Positions 1 to 13,200 of a stretch of 64,000 nucleotides of DNA are shown in pieces. Source of the stretch: Dendrocalamus latiflorus (lineage: Eukaryota; Streptophyta; Magnoliopsida; Poales; Poaceae). The translations under genes were made by a program, and so were the position numbers. The stretch lies in the NCBI GenBank assembly GCA_017311315.1, contig CM029617.1, forward strand, positions 3,700,681 through 3,764,680, in the 5' to 3' direction. Position 1 is the stretch's first letter. Every line of letters begins with the position of its first letter. The notes beneath the pieces were generated by a model, which searched no databases, was not told where the DNA came from, and saw nothing but the letters and a program-made list of their open reading frames with translations.

Positions 1-1735
1 AGTTGAATTCCAATCAGAAAATTTCAAGTTACAAATTCACTTAAAGTTCAGGAGCTAGCTGATGAGGATTAATTAATCTATTAAATACGGCTTTAATACT
101 TAATTAAGACCTCAAGACCTACATGGTCGTAAACTTTCAAAAACCATTGTCTGAGTATCCTTGGTCGGAGGCCCATTGTATATTCACCCGACCAGGTGCC
201 ACTCAGAGATTTTACGAATTGGTATGAGGGCCCGTCTCAAGGCAATTTCTCCCTGTGCGGTGGATAAAGCACATGCTTTATCCCCCTCCAACCACATCAT
301 GAGCTGGGCTTATGTCTCTGACGACAACCGCTTTGCCGTTGTCACCATGATTCTTTCCCATTGGCAATAACCAAAAATTAGTTATTGTCAGATTTCTCTC
401 AATGACAGCAACTGTTCGCTCAATCAGATGAGATGGATCCACAAGGCGCATGCTCACACAAGTAACCGATACCCCGTCGGAGCTATTTAAGGTTTGATGA
501 GAGAAGACACAAACAATGCATAGAAGAACAACACAAGAGATAAACTCAAGAGAATTCCCCGGCTGGATAGAAGATTAGTAGATTACAGAGGCAAGAAGTA
601 GCAATATAGGGCCAGTAGTATTTATTTTGTAATCTCTCATCGAGAGTATTTTGTAACTAGTTCATAGTAATAAAGATCATTCCTATTCTCCTCTGAAATC
701 CTTCCAAGGGACTCAACTTCTTGTTTTCCACAATTCTATGATCAGCGATTTGATCATTGATAAAAAGCTTTAAGTATGTTTGTAATTTGAAAACCTAAGA
801 TGTTCATATGCAAACAACCTCCAAAGGTTTAATTTGAAAATGCTTATAAGTTTATATATTTCTCCGTTCTAGCACTGATGGGAACACTCTCTGTCGTGCG
901 ATGGGGACACTAGCTTTAAGATTTGTGTTGCCAGGAAAATCCAGTCGTCTAAGGGCCTTTCGTATTGGCTTTGGCTTCTGCGTAGAAAAGCCAGTGCCAA
1001 TATGAACGTCCCGACTTCTATAAACTACTTCTATTAGTCACTACTATTCATCTGCCATTACTTTGTGTTTTTGTATGTTGTAACACACTTTGTATTTTAT
1101 TATATCACAATTCCGTAAATTGTATGACAGTCCGAATATTATAGTGCCTTTTGTTGCACTGTCGTTTACTTTCTTTTTTCTTGCAAAAAGTCAAAAGACA
1201 TAAACCAATACGAATACCATATTTTTATAAATTGCTTCTATCAGTCACTACTAGTTATCAAATATTACTATTTATTATCTATAGTTAAAAATTATCAAGT
1301 AAAAACTAATACAAATGGGCCAGGCTCAACAGGCTCCCCAAGTGTGTACTACTGTCACCGACTCACCGCTGTTGAAGGGCCCAAGTAAACGACCGATCGA
1401 CAGAACCAAAATTTGCACTAAAACCCACTGTTTACGTCACAATTTCTTCAAGAAAACGCTACTACATAATTCCTTATCCAGATATACTAATGAAATAGAT
1501 GCATCGTACCATAACATTTGTCCACACCAATGTAATGACCGATGGTTAGGATCACATGCATAGGCACGCAAGTAGTTGTCATACGGTGAACTATGGCCAT
1601 ACAATGCAATGAATCACGAGAAGTCACAACAAAATCATTTCATGCATTTTATAATTTTGTTTGTCCGCCTCAAAAAAAATTCACCTCCAAAAAAAATTTC
1701 TGTTTGGATTTTAAACACGGGAAAGACGCAATATA
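1..1735. other. 5' flank with LTR-like stretch, no gene
   Basis: No convincing protein gene. Positions 1-740 look like a transcribed retrotransposon end: a TATA-like ctatttaagg near 482-491, an AATAAA-type signal (aataaag) near 668, and T-rich sequence after it. No second LTR, primer-binding site or target duplication is visible, so the LTR reading is an inference. Open frames here (for example 161-370) match nothing I recognise. From 741 to 1735 the DNA is AT-rich and unremarkable. Confidence 0.3.
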
Positions 1736-1973
1736 ATCGGTTCAGCTGAAAAGCTCATGGCTTATGGCTGAAAACACTGTAGCTGACAGAGTCTTATTTA
1801 TCATAATTAAATTTTAAAAAATATGTTAGCCCATTACGTATAATACAAACAAATACGGGAAAAAAAAGAACCGGCAAAAAAGCTCAACAAAAAGCCAAAA
1901 GTTCAAAAAAAGACGAAACTTATAAATAGTGAAAAATAAGCCAGAAGCCGAAGCCGAGTTGATCAGGGCCTTT
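1736..1973 (+). repeat. R1 dispersed repeat, copy 1
   Basis: Copy of a roughly 250-290-bp family seen at least eleven times in the window. Hallmarks in order are a gatcggttcggctg-type end, actgtagctgacagag, cataattaaatttt, ttagcccattacgtataat, gaaccggcaaaaaagctc, and an end reading gccgagttgatcagggcc. The two ends form an imperfect inverted repeat. No coding capacity, so probably a non-autonomous DNA element. Confidence 0.75.
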
Positions 1974-2379
1974 TATGCTACTTGCTTAAGTCTATAATGC
2001 GAGTACAGAATATTAGTTTAGAACTGCAGTCACTACGACATCCAGAATATAAAACCATATCAGGTGAACACTATTGGTCTAAAGAAAAAAACGTCACCTA
2101 GAAATCATATAAAACAACAGGATTACCATGTAACATTTTCACTATTACCACCATCAGGACAAAAAAACAAAATACATACATTGTACAGGACGAATCAGCA
2201 AAAACACCACCAGGAAGACGGAGCATTTGGAATGGCCCATTCGGTAACCTCACCGCCCGGTTCCCCCTCCAATAAAAACTCCCACCCCACCCCTCTCCTC
2301 TCTGTCCGTCATCTCCGCCTCCGCTTCTTCCCAAACCCCACCTCTTCGGAACCCTAATCCGACCCCCCGCGCCGCCGCC
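1974..2379 (+). promoter_or_regulatory. beta-tubulin upstream region and 5' leader
   Basis: Sequence immediately upstream of the tubulin ATG. From about 2250 it becomes pyrimidine-rich (CT tracts at 2263-2335), as expected for a highly expressed plant leader. An AT-rich caataaaaact around 2270-2280 is the only TATA-like candidate. The transcription start is not determined. Confidence 0.4.
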
Positions 2380-4538
2380 ATGAGGGAGATCCTCCACATC
2401 CAGGGCGGCCAATGCGGCAACCAGATCGGGGCCAAGTTCTGGGAGGTGATCTGCGACGAGCACGGCATCGACCGCACCGGCAAGTGGGCGGGCGATTCCG
2501 ACCTCCAGCTCGAGCGCATCAACGTCTACTACAACGAGGCCAGCGGCGGGCGCTACGTGCCCCGCGCGGTGCTCATGGACCTGGAGCCAGGCACCATGGA
2601 CTCGGTGCGCTCCGGGCCCTACGGCCAGATCTTCCGACCCGACAATTTCGTCTTCGGCCAGTCCGGCGCCGGCAACAACTGGGCCAAGGGACACTACACC
2701 GAGGGCGCCGAGCTCATCGACTCGGTGCTCGATGTCGTCCGCAAGGAGGCCGAGAACTGCGACTGCCTCCAAGGTATGTGTATATCTCGCCGGATCTGAG
2801 GTTTTTGCATTTCGCTGTTCGATTTATGGAGTCATGTAGCTTGTAGATCTAGGGTTTTTGCGGCATTGTGTGTGTCCTGAGCTTGTAGATCTGAACATTT
2901 TGGCCTAGATCTAATCGATTCATGAGACTATCGAAGAATTACCCGGTTAATTTCTGGTGTTTTTGCTGGGTACTTAGTGACTGTAGAATTAGCCTCCTAA
3001 GTGATTGATTTTATCTCTCTTTCCTACAGGATTTCAGGTGTGCCATTCACTGGGAGGAGGAACTGGTTCTGGAATGGGTACCCTTCTCATCTCCAAGATC
3101 AGGGAGGAGTACCCGGATCGGATGATGCTCACATTCTCAGTCTTCCCATCGCCGAAGGTGTCCGATACTGTCGTGGAGCCGTACAATGCTACGCTCTCTG
3201 TTCACCAGCTTGTTGAGAATGCGGACGAGTGCATGGTTCTCGACAATGAGGCTCTCTACGACATCTGCTTCCGCACGCTGAAGCTTGCAACACCCACCTG
3301 TAAGTGCAAAAATGTGATGCGATCTTTTTTCATGTTGTCCAGTACTCGGTATTTTACTGGAGTTTGGCTTAATTGGCAATATAATGATCTTTTTGCTCCT
3401 GTTTTGTGCCACTTGTCCTGTTCATATTATGTAGCAGCTTCCATGCGAATTGCATGGTGCACTATAGTCTTCATTTCCATGTGTTAGTCTTTTGTTTCTA
3501 GTTTGAGCAGTGTTAGTTGTTCCTTTGCCAACATGCTCATCTACTATCTGTTGTTACAATGTGAACTTTACAAATCATTGTCTTGCTGTGGAACTTTCAG
3601 TACATAAATACATGTGTTTATGCTACTAATTATCTACATATAAATACCAAGTTGTATACCTTGTACAGTATGGAATATGAGGACTGATGTTTTTCTCTTG
3701 ATGCTTTCTAGTTGATGTAATTATGTTAGTATCAATGGTGGAATGTATTCGTTCTCTGAAACCTGTAGTAATATGTTACTAACGAGTGAAAAGATGAACA
3801 TTCTTAGTTTACAGCATCTTCCTTCTTAGTTTAGCGTAGTTTTTGACCTATTTTTGTTTTGCAGTTGGTGATCTCAACCACCTCATCTCTGCAACCATGA
3901 GTGGTGTTACCTGCTGCCTTCGCTTCCCTGGCCAGCTGAATTCTGACCTCCGGAAGCTTGCTGTGAACCTGATCCCCTTCCCACGTCTCCACTTCTTCAT
4001 GGTTGGATTCGCTCCACTGACCTCGCGAGGCTCACAGCAGTACCGTGCCCTTACTGTACCAGAGCTGACCCAGCAGATGTGGGACTCCAAGAACATGATG
4101 TGTGCTGCTGACCCCCGGCATGGCCGCTACCTTACTGCCTCAGCCGTGTTCCGTGGAAAGATGAGTACCAAGGAAGTGGACGAGCAAATGCTGAATGTGC
4201 AGAACAAGAACTCATCATACTTTGTGGAATGGATCCCCAACAATGTGAAGTCAAGTGTGTGTGACATTGCCCCCAATGGCCTGAAGATGGCATCCACATT
4301 CATCGGCAACTCGACCTCAATCCAGGAGATGTTCCGTCGTGTGAGTGAACAGTTCACAGCCATGTTCAGGAGGAAGGCCTTCTTGCACTGGTACACTGGC
4401 GAGGGCATGGACGAGATGGAGTTTACAGAGGCCGAGAGCAACATGAACGACCTGATAGCCGAGTACCAGCAGTACCAGGACGCCACGCTTGAGGAGGAAG
4501 ACGATTATGAAGAGGAAGAGGAGGAGGTTGCTGCCTAA
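2380..4538 (+). CDS. TUB3: beta-tubulin (three exons)
   Basis: Beta subunit of the alpha/beta-tubulin dimer, the GTP-binding building block of microtubules. Exons are 2380-2773, 3030-3299 and 3865-4538, all with GT-AG introns (256 and 565 bp), giving 445 residues, normal for the family. The protein starts with the MREI autoregulatory tetrapeptide. It carries the GTP-binding glycine loop GGGTGSG at about residues 140-146, split from the first exon by the conserved intron at codon 132. It ends in an acidic tail rich in Glu that closes with EVAA. No frame damage is seen. The gene runs towards the patellin gene, leaving 1.2 kb between the two coding ends. The symbol is recalled from its neighbours (patellin, two SAURs, HAK transporter on rice chromosome 6); another beta-tubulin paralogue cannot be excluded by eye. 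Confidence 0.96.
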
Positions 4539-5749
4539 GCCACCTTTTTTCCAATGTTTGCTATTATAGATATCCCTTGTGTCATTCATTAGTCATTACC
4601 GTTGATTGGGGTGCTTGTGATGTTAGATACCTAGATGGTGTTATTTCCTCTAAATGCTATGCTGCCTTGACAAACTGCATTTTTTAATGTGTTATAATGG
4701 TATGTTCTCATCGTTATTATGAGGTGGATTAACTGCTTGGTGTTATGTGGGAGCACTAGATTGCCGGTACCAGTCAGTGCCAGTGGTGCATAGTCTTTTT
4801 ATCTATTAGATGGTGGCATCTCCAATCTGCGTCAGTATTTTTAGACGGAGTTAACATCCTGCTATATGGGAATGCATACAAAGATACTGAAATTAAATAC
4901 AGGTGGATTGAGCTTCCCCTCTTTCCTATGCCGCCAGTTGGACAGTTGGTTGAAGTTGAGCGAGTCCTTTTTTTTTTAATTTATGGTTTTTCACGAATAA
5001 ATAAACAGAACAACTTCTATGATGTTTTTTTGAAACGAATTTATCAAGTCTTTTTTAAACGAATTATCGATATTTGGTTCGATCATAGAAATCGACACAA
5101 AGTCATACCTGCGTGTAGCCATCACAAGCACGTCTGTGGCGCGGCTTAATAACCGCAATATTAGCACCGTAGGGCCATTGCAATACGTATTTTCCCCTAT
5201 TGTTCGTTTCGCACCAAAACCTGACCAATGTGGTTCGAATCGGACGTACACTGTATTCCATTCATCGGAGATTTTGTACACGTCCATTTCCAGTACAGGA
5301 AGAAGCCATGGTAATGGTGTGGTGCCTTCCAAGGGGCTCCTCTTGGGTGAGATACCCGGCGGCGACCCCGCCGCCGTGCTGTGGTTCTGCGTCCGCGCGC
5401 GGCGCCCGTGCACGTCTACTCCGGCGGGTTGAGGGTGCAGACCAGGAACCGGACGACGATGGCCGCGACGCCTATCAGGGATGCGCATGGGCCGTGGAAT
5501 GCACGGTTTGCCTGGCTGTTTTTGCAGTCAGAGGTTGGTTCGAGCAGAATGTAAAGCACATAACTCTTGTGTAATGATTTGATTCTTTATATTCTCAGGT
5601 AAAAATGTCATGGCACAATAACAACCAATAAAACAATCGCCACACACAAACGATGCACTCTCCTCACAGATAAAGAATGTTTAATCCACACAACACCAAC
5701 CTCCCAAAGAATTCGCTTCTACTTTCACACGTCGCCAAAGTCCAAATTT
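4539..5749. other. convergent intergenic region
   Basis: Holds the 3' untranslated regions of tubulin (+) and patellin (-). 4960-5110 is T-rich repeat-like DNA. 5150-5560 is a more GC-rich island with open frames on both strands that resemble no protein I know and start or stop arbitrarily, so I do not call a gene there. Confidence 0.5.
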
Positions 5750-7534
5750 TCAGCACTTCTTGGCGGAGGCGCTCTTGGCCTTGTGCCTGAAGAGCACCTT
5801 CTTCTTCCTGTGCGTCAAGTTCTCGACGGTGAGCACGACCTTGCCCGGCTCGCCGGCACGGAACGAGTTGCGGACCGCCTCCTCCGCAGAACCCATCTTC
5901 TTGCCCTTCCTGATGATGATGGTGTACGAGCCCTCGTCGCTCGGCACGAACTCCTCCTTGTAGTTCACCTCCCAACCCAGCACCGTCAGGTCCCATGCCA
6001 GGGTGCTGTCAGCCTGAAACAAGACAGCGATGTTAATCGAATTTGTTTCTAGGAACAGGGTGCTGTTGTTTCTAGGAACAGCGTGGTAATCGAATTTGTT
6101 CGTGAATGGTGGTTTGACATTGCACCTCGGTGGCTTCGATCTCGATGGATTCAGTGGAGCTTGCCTTGACAATGAGCTCAGAAACTTCGCCGTCCTCGGC
6201 CGAGAATTCGGTGTCGTCGTCGCGCTTCAGACCACCGTACTTCACAGGGATGGACTCGATCGGAATGTACCTTCAAGAAACATGCAAATATCAAGAAACT
6301 GCTCCACAATTCTGCACATTGCAATCGAGGTAGCAATATCATGTCATTCTTACTTGAGGAGGGTCTCAGTGACCTTGGACGGGCGAGCAATGACGAACTT
6401 GCTCTTGGTCCTCTGCGTCAGGAACGGGTAGAAGAGGGTGCTGAACGCGTAGTACCAGAACGGCACATTGATCAAAATCTGCAGTTCAATTGGCACAAAA
6501 TTCAGTTAAATCTCACGAATTTAGAACCCACTTAGGAGAAGAAGGGATTAAAAATCAAAACTAGCACTCACGTTTCTTGCGACGAGCTCAGGGTAGTTGT
6601 CCTGGAGGAGGTCGAGGACCTGCTTCATGGCGACGCGGAGGTCCTTCTTGGCCGGCCCCGGGGAGTTCTTGAGGTCCGTCACCTGCAGCAGCGACGCGAC
6701 GCCGCCGGGCTTGAAGTCGAGCTCGGCCACGTGGCTCTCCATCGCGCGCAGCCTCCACCGGAGGAACCTCGCCTTGCCTTCCTCGGTTCCGAGCGCCTTC
6801 TTGTACACGGCGTCGTCGGCGAACACGCCGAGCGCGTTGTAGCACACGGGGTGGCCCTCCCGGTCCGCGCCGTCGAGGTAGCACGCGTCCGTGAGCTCCT
6901 CCGGGAGCGCGCCGTCGTCGTCGGCGGCGGTGGCACCGAAGCTCTTCCACTCCTTGCGCCAGTGGAGGGTCTTGCGGAGCATGTCGAAGGCGGCGCCGGC
7001 CTTGAAGTCTCGCGCGCGGAGGAACTTGAGGAGCACGACGTCGGTGGCCTCGTCGCCCTTGCTCGGGAGCAGGGGTACGCCCCACAGGGCAACGTCCTTG
7101 TCGACGACCGCGGCCGCCTCGGCCGGCTTCTCCTCGGCCGCCACCGCCGCCTCCGCGCCCGCCTTCTCCCCCTCGCTGGCTTCCTCTTTCTTGGGCTCCT
7201 CGGCATCCTCCTCCTTTTCTTCCGCTTCGTTCTTCTCCTCAGCCTCGGCCTCCTCCTTGCCTTCCTCCTCTTTCTTCTCCTCGGCCGCCTCCGCCTTCTT
7301 CTTGGCCTCCTTCGCCTCCACCCTGCTCTTGTCCTCGAACAGCTTGCCCTCCACAATGGCCTCCTCGACCTTGGCGCGGAGCTCAACGAGCGCCTTCCGC
7401 TCGCCGTCCTTGAGGTCAGCCAGGAAGTTGCTCTCCTCCCTGAAAGACGGATTCTTGGACACAACAGCAGCCGGCACGACCTTCTCCTCCGCCTTCGCCG
7501 GCGCCACCGCCTCGGCGGCACCGTCCACGGCCAT
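5750..7534 (-). CDS. patellin-type SEC14/GOLD phosphoinositide-binding protein
   Basis: Patellins bind phosphoinositides and act in membrane trafficking and cell-plate formation; that role is family knowledge. Exons in transcript order are 7534-6572, 6480-6354, 6270-6126 and 6014-5750, with GT-AG junctions, giving 499 residues. The ATG at 7534 is chosen because the in-frame codon three triplets upstream is GTG. Residues 1-145 are acidic, Lys/Glu/Ala-rich and probably disordered, after a short conserved stretch (NPSFREESNFLADLKD). CRAL-TRIO-N is about 150-200 and includes LLKFLRARDFK. The SEC14 lipid-binding domain is about 220-395 and includes LQVTDLKNSPG and the NVPFWYYAFSTLFYPFL helix. A GOLD beta-sandwich forms the C-terminus, about 400-499. 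Exon 1 is extremely GC-rich, typical of grass genes, which creates long spurious antisense frames. Confidence 0.93.
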
Positions 7535-7661
7535 AGCAGTCACAGAGAGAGATTCACAAACGCAAGCAGCAAAAAATGGGAGATCTTTGTGCGCGCGTCA
7601 GAGAAAGGCAGGAGGAGGCGGTGGTGAGGGGAGCGAGGAGAGAGGGAGCAGGCGGAGGCGG

Positions 7662-7668
7662 CTATATA
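7662..7668 (-). promoter_or_regulatory. TATA box of patellin gene
   Basis: TATATAG on the minus strand, about 130 bp upstream of the patellin ATG, in GC-rich sequence. The spacing suits a leader of roughly 100 bases. Confidence 0.6.
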
Positions 7669-8867
7669 GTAACAGAGCAACGGCTATGGGAGGGTGGCCA
7701 ATGGGGTGGCGACAGGTGGCGGGAGGGAGCCGTTGGGTCGCTTTGCTTTTGCGGTGACCTAGTAAACGAACCAACGGCTAACCTTGTACCAGGTCCGGGA
7801 GTCGGCTTCGCTCGTTCCATTGCTTGTGTCTTTCTGTGGTAGCACTACGACAGGTCAGAGATGGCTTTGTGCAGTTGTGCTAAATGCTAGGCTGTTATAT
7901 GCTTTTGTGGGGCCTGATTGTTAATCTGACAGCTCGGTGTTTTGACCGGACAGCCAGGTAGTTGTTCCAGGCTAGCTCCTGTTCTTTCGAGCTATGTCTA
8001 ATAGTTTTTAATTGTGATTAATAATTTTTTACTGTATTTTTAAGACGATAACAGATGGTGAAAACGTTTATACGGATAACACATATGGTTTTAAGATCAA
8101 AAAATCATTTGAAAAATCCGCTCCAATAAGGTGCTCTGTCTGTTGTCCTTCGAAAAACTAAAAGCAAAAGGCAAAAATAACTCAAAAAAACATTTCAGGT
8201 ATCCATGACTTCGCAAAAATATCTAAAATAATAAGCCATATGTCCATAACTTCGCATTGCATTTTTGTCTTCTTTTTTTAGGGGACTTCACATTGCATTT
8301 ATTGTTTATTGCATTCTCAGCTGAAGGACAAAGGACAAGTAGTACACACATTGGCCCACACAGGCTACAGCTGCGACCAAAGTAGGGTGTACAACTATCA
8401 AACTGACCAGGTGCCAATGTGCCATGCCAGATGCCATTTGCCAATCACAGCCATGCCTTTGCTTAAACATCCAGCTGGTTGCCTATCAGAAACAACAATA
8501 TGACAAGGTGTAAATGAAGATCTCAGTCCACATAGGGAGGAGTATGAATAACGCAAAAGGGAAAAAGAAGGGTACACAGTGAATGATTTGAGATTTTCGA
8601 ACCGTTTATTGTTCCAACTCCCCAGTGGGGCCACTTCCATATAGATTTAATCAATGGGAATGGGCTGCTTGCCTGTCTTCCCTGCTCACCAGTCACCATA
8701 TGATTGATGGTTACATTGCATGTTTTTGGTGGTAGAAAAATCACTAAGATTCCAGAATTCTGGCAAACAAAACATGGGTGGCTCTTTTGAATTTATTGCG
8801 TGGCTTTCTGCCATGAGTAACTTTTAAATGGAATGTCTTTCAAAACATTGTCCACAAATCGATTATA
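7669..8867. other. patellin upstream intergenic region
   Basis: Upstream DNA of the patellin gene. 7880-8190 has repeat-like AT-rich stretches (ttaataattttttactgt, gttttaagatcaaaaaatca). Short open frames at 8223-8744 on both strands match nothing known. No gene is called. Confidence 0.5.
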
Positions 8868-9110
8868 GACCTGTTCTTTTTGGCTGAAGTTTATGACTTT
8901 TGACTGCAGCTTGTGGCTTTTAGGCTATTCGTACGAGAGATTACAGAGTAACAGAAACTTACATGCGGTTTTTATCGATATAAATAAAATCGGTATAGTA
9001 TGTACTACAATTAACTAGTAGACCCTATCTTCAAAAGATACTTCATTTAAAAGCTAATTACTGTTAAAAAACTGAAAAGCAGCTTTTAAAAGCTGAAAAG
9101 AACAGGCCCC
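8868..9110. mobile_element. MITE with GACCTGTTCTTTT / GGCCTGTTCTTTT ends
   Basis: About 243 bp, non-coding. The left end gacctgttctttttggctga and the right end, read in reverse as ggggcctgttcttttcagct, form an imperfect inverted repeat. The interior has gcttttaaaagct. A clean target duplication is not evident. Related elements lie at 17350 and 50241. Confidence 0.6.
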
Positions 9111-9502
9111 ATAGTATACATTATCTAGACTTCATCTATATCAACTAAAATCGCACGTAAATATCTCTCTCGTAAACAGATAGAATTTAAAATTTTAAAC
9201 CAAAATTCATAGACAAAAAAATCCATCCAGCTTCTAATCGTAGGTACAGAAGTCTGGAATAAATATTTGTGGTGGATTATTATATGCCCTTCCAACAACT
9301 ACAACTTTTGGAAGGGCATCCGTGATAATCTACAACAATAACAAATCTTTTTTTTAAACAAGTTAGAGTAGGTTAGAAATAAAACCTTCTCAAGATCAAA
9401 GAAATAAGAACCATGAAAAAAACCTATAATACTAAAACTCTAAGTCGAACATCCTGCTATTTGAGTTAAGAGTCTAAAACACTGCCTCTAACCATAAGAT
9501 AG
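9111..9502. other. intergenic, nothing recognised
   Basis: AT-rich unique-looking DNA between two MITEs, with no gene or structured feature seen. Confidence 0.5.
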
Positions 9503-9505
9503 TTA

Positions 9506-9865
9506 GGGTGTGTTTGGTTGAGCTGTGGCTTCTGAAAAAACTGCTGTGAGCTGTGGGCTGTGGGCTGTGGAAAAGCTGCTGTAGGTTGTGAGCTGTGGAA
9601 AAGCTGTAAGCTGTTTGGTTCAAACAAGTATAAAACTTACCTCGTATCTCTATTTTCCTTGAAACAACTGTGAAACAGCTCTCTATTTTCACCATTTCAA
9701 AAAGCAGAAAGCCAAAAGCCAAAAGCAGAGTCCAAGGTGCTTTCAAAACTGTACTACCCAAAAGTAGCTGCTTCTGAAAAAGCAGCTTCTGGTTTCCACC
9801 CCTTTGGTTGGCTTTTGGCTTTTTGAAAGCAAAAGCAGCTCCCAAAAGCTCAACCAAAGGCACCC
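9506..9865. mobile_element. Tourist-like MITE with TTA duplication
   Basis: 360 bp bounded by TTA at 9503-9505 and 9866-9868. The terminal inverted repeat is gggtgtgtttggttgagct against gggtgcctttggttgagct (two mismatches). The interior consists of short repeats of agctgtgggctgtgg and, near the right end, of aaagccaaaagc. PIF/Harbinger-type elements duplicate TWA, which fits. Confidence 0.85.
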
Positions 9866-9868
9866 TTA

Positions 9869-10284
9869 GAATCCACCTAAATGCTCATAGCACCTGGTGT
9901 AATAACTAAATTACAAAAGAAGCTTTACTATACATCACCCCAACAATGTCTTGTAGCCATCCGAGTAAGGTTGGCCTTCAACCGAATTCTGTGCAACATG
10001 CCATCCACATCAGCAACCATATTGCTTCACTAGTGTCAATTGAGCGGGGGAGTGAGTAAAGCAAAACAGCATGGACTGGTCTATTTCTTCTGCTGTGTGA
10101 CCTTTGCTATGCAGTTTTGACATTTGGTAAATATCTTCAGGTAAACGATAGAGACCAGATCAGACCCTGTCTTTTTAAAAGGAAAAGGTAAAGACAGAAA
10201 CATGACATTTGGAATTGGTTGTAAAGCATGTTCAAGAAATTTCGACTCTGCAAATAAAGACAAAGCGATTTTTTAATAGCATAC
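9869..10284. other. intergenic 3' of the helicase pseudogene
   Basis: May contain a last exon or the 3' untranslated region of the Twinkle-like copy, but none was identified. Nothing else recognised. Confidence 0.4.
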
Positions 10285-13200
10285 TGGTCATATGACAAGA
10301 AGGCATCTCCTATTTGTGCAATAACTTTGTTATGCACCTTCCTCACACAAACCTATGATACCCCCCCCCCCCCCCCCCAAAAAAAGTAGAAACGAAAAGA
10401 AAAAAGACAGTCAGGCACAGCATTAAATTGAAGCATAGGATAAAAGGGACAACAAAAATAACCTGCACAACATCAAGTGGGCCAGCATTTGGATCCCTGT
10501 TTCTGTGGATGACAATTCCATTATCACATTTGTTTATGAAATGTGCACTTCCACTGATGTCATACATATTAGGTGACCCACCATTCCAGTTATGAAGCTA
10601 GCAAAACATTAACACCAAAATAGAACCTGCTTGTATGTTCCAATTTTTAAATGCTACAAAGACGATCAATATTTGCAATTTGATTACCTGTCTAGGATGA
10701 GCAACAAACCAAACATGACATGAATGATGCTGAGCAAAGCGCTTAATCTTGGTAAGAATCTGGCTGACATATTCTGTCTCAGTTCTGTTAATGACAACAA
10801 AAGAGTGACTCACCAGAAAAAGGAAATGTGTGACTAAATACTAACAAAGTTATAGTTGACCATCACGTGTGTCAGAGGTATAGGTAGTGCTTACTGATTT
10901 CAGGGGCGCTGATGGACGAGTTCATTATAAGGATCAATCACAAGAGCACGCACTCCATATCAACTGCGGCTTTAGCAAGGTCAAGAACCCAATTAATAGA
11001 TGGCAGACAATCATCTTCACAACTGATTAACAAATTAGTCTCACAAACCAGAATTTAAATCAGATAAATCATCATTCAGGAGTGGCATATTATCCAAGAT
11101 TAGGATACCTATTGCAACCCAGTATGTAAATAGAAGCTCAAGAGATTGACACATGCTATGAAATTTGATATATACCGGATCAGATGGAATGTCTCATGTA
11201 ACCATCGTTTGCCTTCTTCAAATTCATCTGTAGTCATCCGTTCCACAGAGCCCCCATATAAGTGCTAACAGAAAACAAGAATTGCTGAAAACCAACAAAA
11301 TAATAATCATGGAACCTTCAAAACAATTAGAATAAACAGCCATCCTAGGTCCAACATGTTTGCACATGTGACCCACAGACCCATCTATTGCAAAGGGATT
11401 TTCATTGGACTTATATCATACATCCTATACTGCTTAGTGCGCTTCTCCAAAGGAACACTCCTTGAAAAGACAGTCATTCACTTTTGGGGTCACATATGAG
11501 ATAAAACTCAAACAGAGCACTTGCAGACTCATATCTTACCTAGCATCAAAGAATGGTTTCTTAATGTGCTTCTCTAAAAGTTTCCTAGAATGCTCCCTGA
11601 CCTTAAAAATAAAAATCACTGATTTGATAATGTCCAATGAGATGAAGAACTAACAGGCATCAGTAACTAACAATGTCTTGCCTTGTTTTCCATTGAGCAA
11701 AGAACAAATTTCCACCCACATTGGTCATTTATATTGCACAATAAAGCATCAATCCACTCACTTTTACCAGAATTTGGTACTCCACTTAGTACAGTTAACT
11801 CCCGGGAACAACCTGCAAAAGAGAAAAGAATAAACATAAGCGCATGATAAATCGTGGATGATGTATGAAAGGCCGCAACAAACAACCCCACATGCTCCAT
11901 GACAGTTCAGGTCACCTTTTCAGTGCTTGCTAACAAGTCTAGATCATCTCATTTTAAGTCACATTGGGATCAGATGACAGTTAAGATGCGAGGGGAAAAA
12001 ATAGAAGGAACTTCTCTCTATGGTTTTTATCCAAATCAGTGAATCATGATGTATGCCTACATGGCTACATATGCCGATTCATGGGTGAAAAGCAATAAGC
12101 CTTAACTGTCAAAGAGTTCACATGTAACGTGATTGAAAGTTAAATTTAGAAACAAAATAATTCCAAAGGGTAAAGTGAAGTTAACAAGATTGTCAGCTTA
12201 ACTTCATTCAACAAATAACAGTCTATGAACAAATACATAGAAGGAACAAAAAGAAAACATAGAAAATACTTTAACTAAAATAAAAAAAAAAAGTCAACCT
12301 CAAATCCAGATCCAGTCTTCAACCAAATGAAAATAAAAATAAAACGCAATTAAAAATTACCTTGTAAAGCTCATCCATAGCTTTCCAGCCAGTGCGAATA
12401 CCAAACTCATCCCCACGGATTCCAAGATAATAATTATCGATCTCGGGGAAGAAATCTCTGAAGGTAAAAAGACCTCTTATAGGATACAGTTCTGCGTCTT
12501 CTATAACCTCTCTCAATGCTTGTGGTCCTAAAATCATCAGTACCTAAAGTGTAGTAGAAAAAGTGTATTACAAGGACCAATTACAGAAACCATCAAAAGT
12601 GTATCATCACCCAAGCTTCAACATAAAGTCTTCTTGTTTCCATAAAAATGATGGGGCTAGTGGCAGTAGTAACTGAACTCGTACATGTTCAAATATTTCA
12701 GATAATTCTTCAGAATGTAGATTGAAAGTGCTTAAAAAAACTTACAGGCTTTAATTAAGATTTAAGAATATCAGGATCTAGATCATTTTGGGAAGGTTTA
12801 AGCTTTTAGTAAGCACCACAATACCAAATCCAACATGAGGAAGCTTAAGAGACTCAGAGCCAGTTTGGCATTGAGGTGTGTTGCAGTGTTGTGCTGTGGA
12901 ATCTAGTCAAGAGAATTTGAACCGATTCTAGTAAAAATATTTATGTTATAACTCGATGTCTCTAACAAAATGGTTATCAAATGTATCCAAAAGTGGTAAA
13001 ATAAAACCGTAGATTATAAGCCACCATAATGCTAAACTATGCCTCAATACAAGTTGGGCATATGCTTATTGGGCCACAATTAAAACTAAGCGAGCTTAAA
13101 TCCGTAGAAAGGAAGCGATTCTAAGCCAAAAACACAGCAATGAGCTACGGGCTTTTAACGCGAAGCACGCAAAGGAGCAATGTTCTCCCGGTGCTTTGAG

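Noticed and set aside
1..740. Complete LTR retrotransposon or solo LTR
   Set aside because: TATA-like and polyadenylation-like signals are present, but no partner LTR, primer site or target duplication was found, so only an LTR-like stretch is reported.
5136..5574. Possible gene in the GC-richer island between tubulin and patellin
   Set aside because: No recognisable protein, splice sites or promoter; frames on both strands are equally plausible.
6679..7757. Long open frames on both strands over patellin exon 1
   Set aside because: They are shadows produced by the extreme GC bias and Glu/Lys/Ala codons of the real minus-strand exon; only that frame shows SEC14-family motifs and splices onward.
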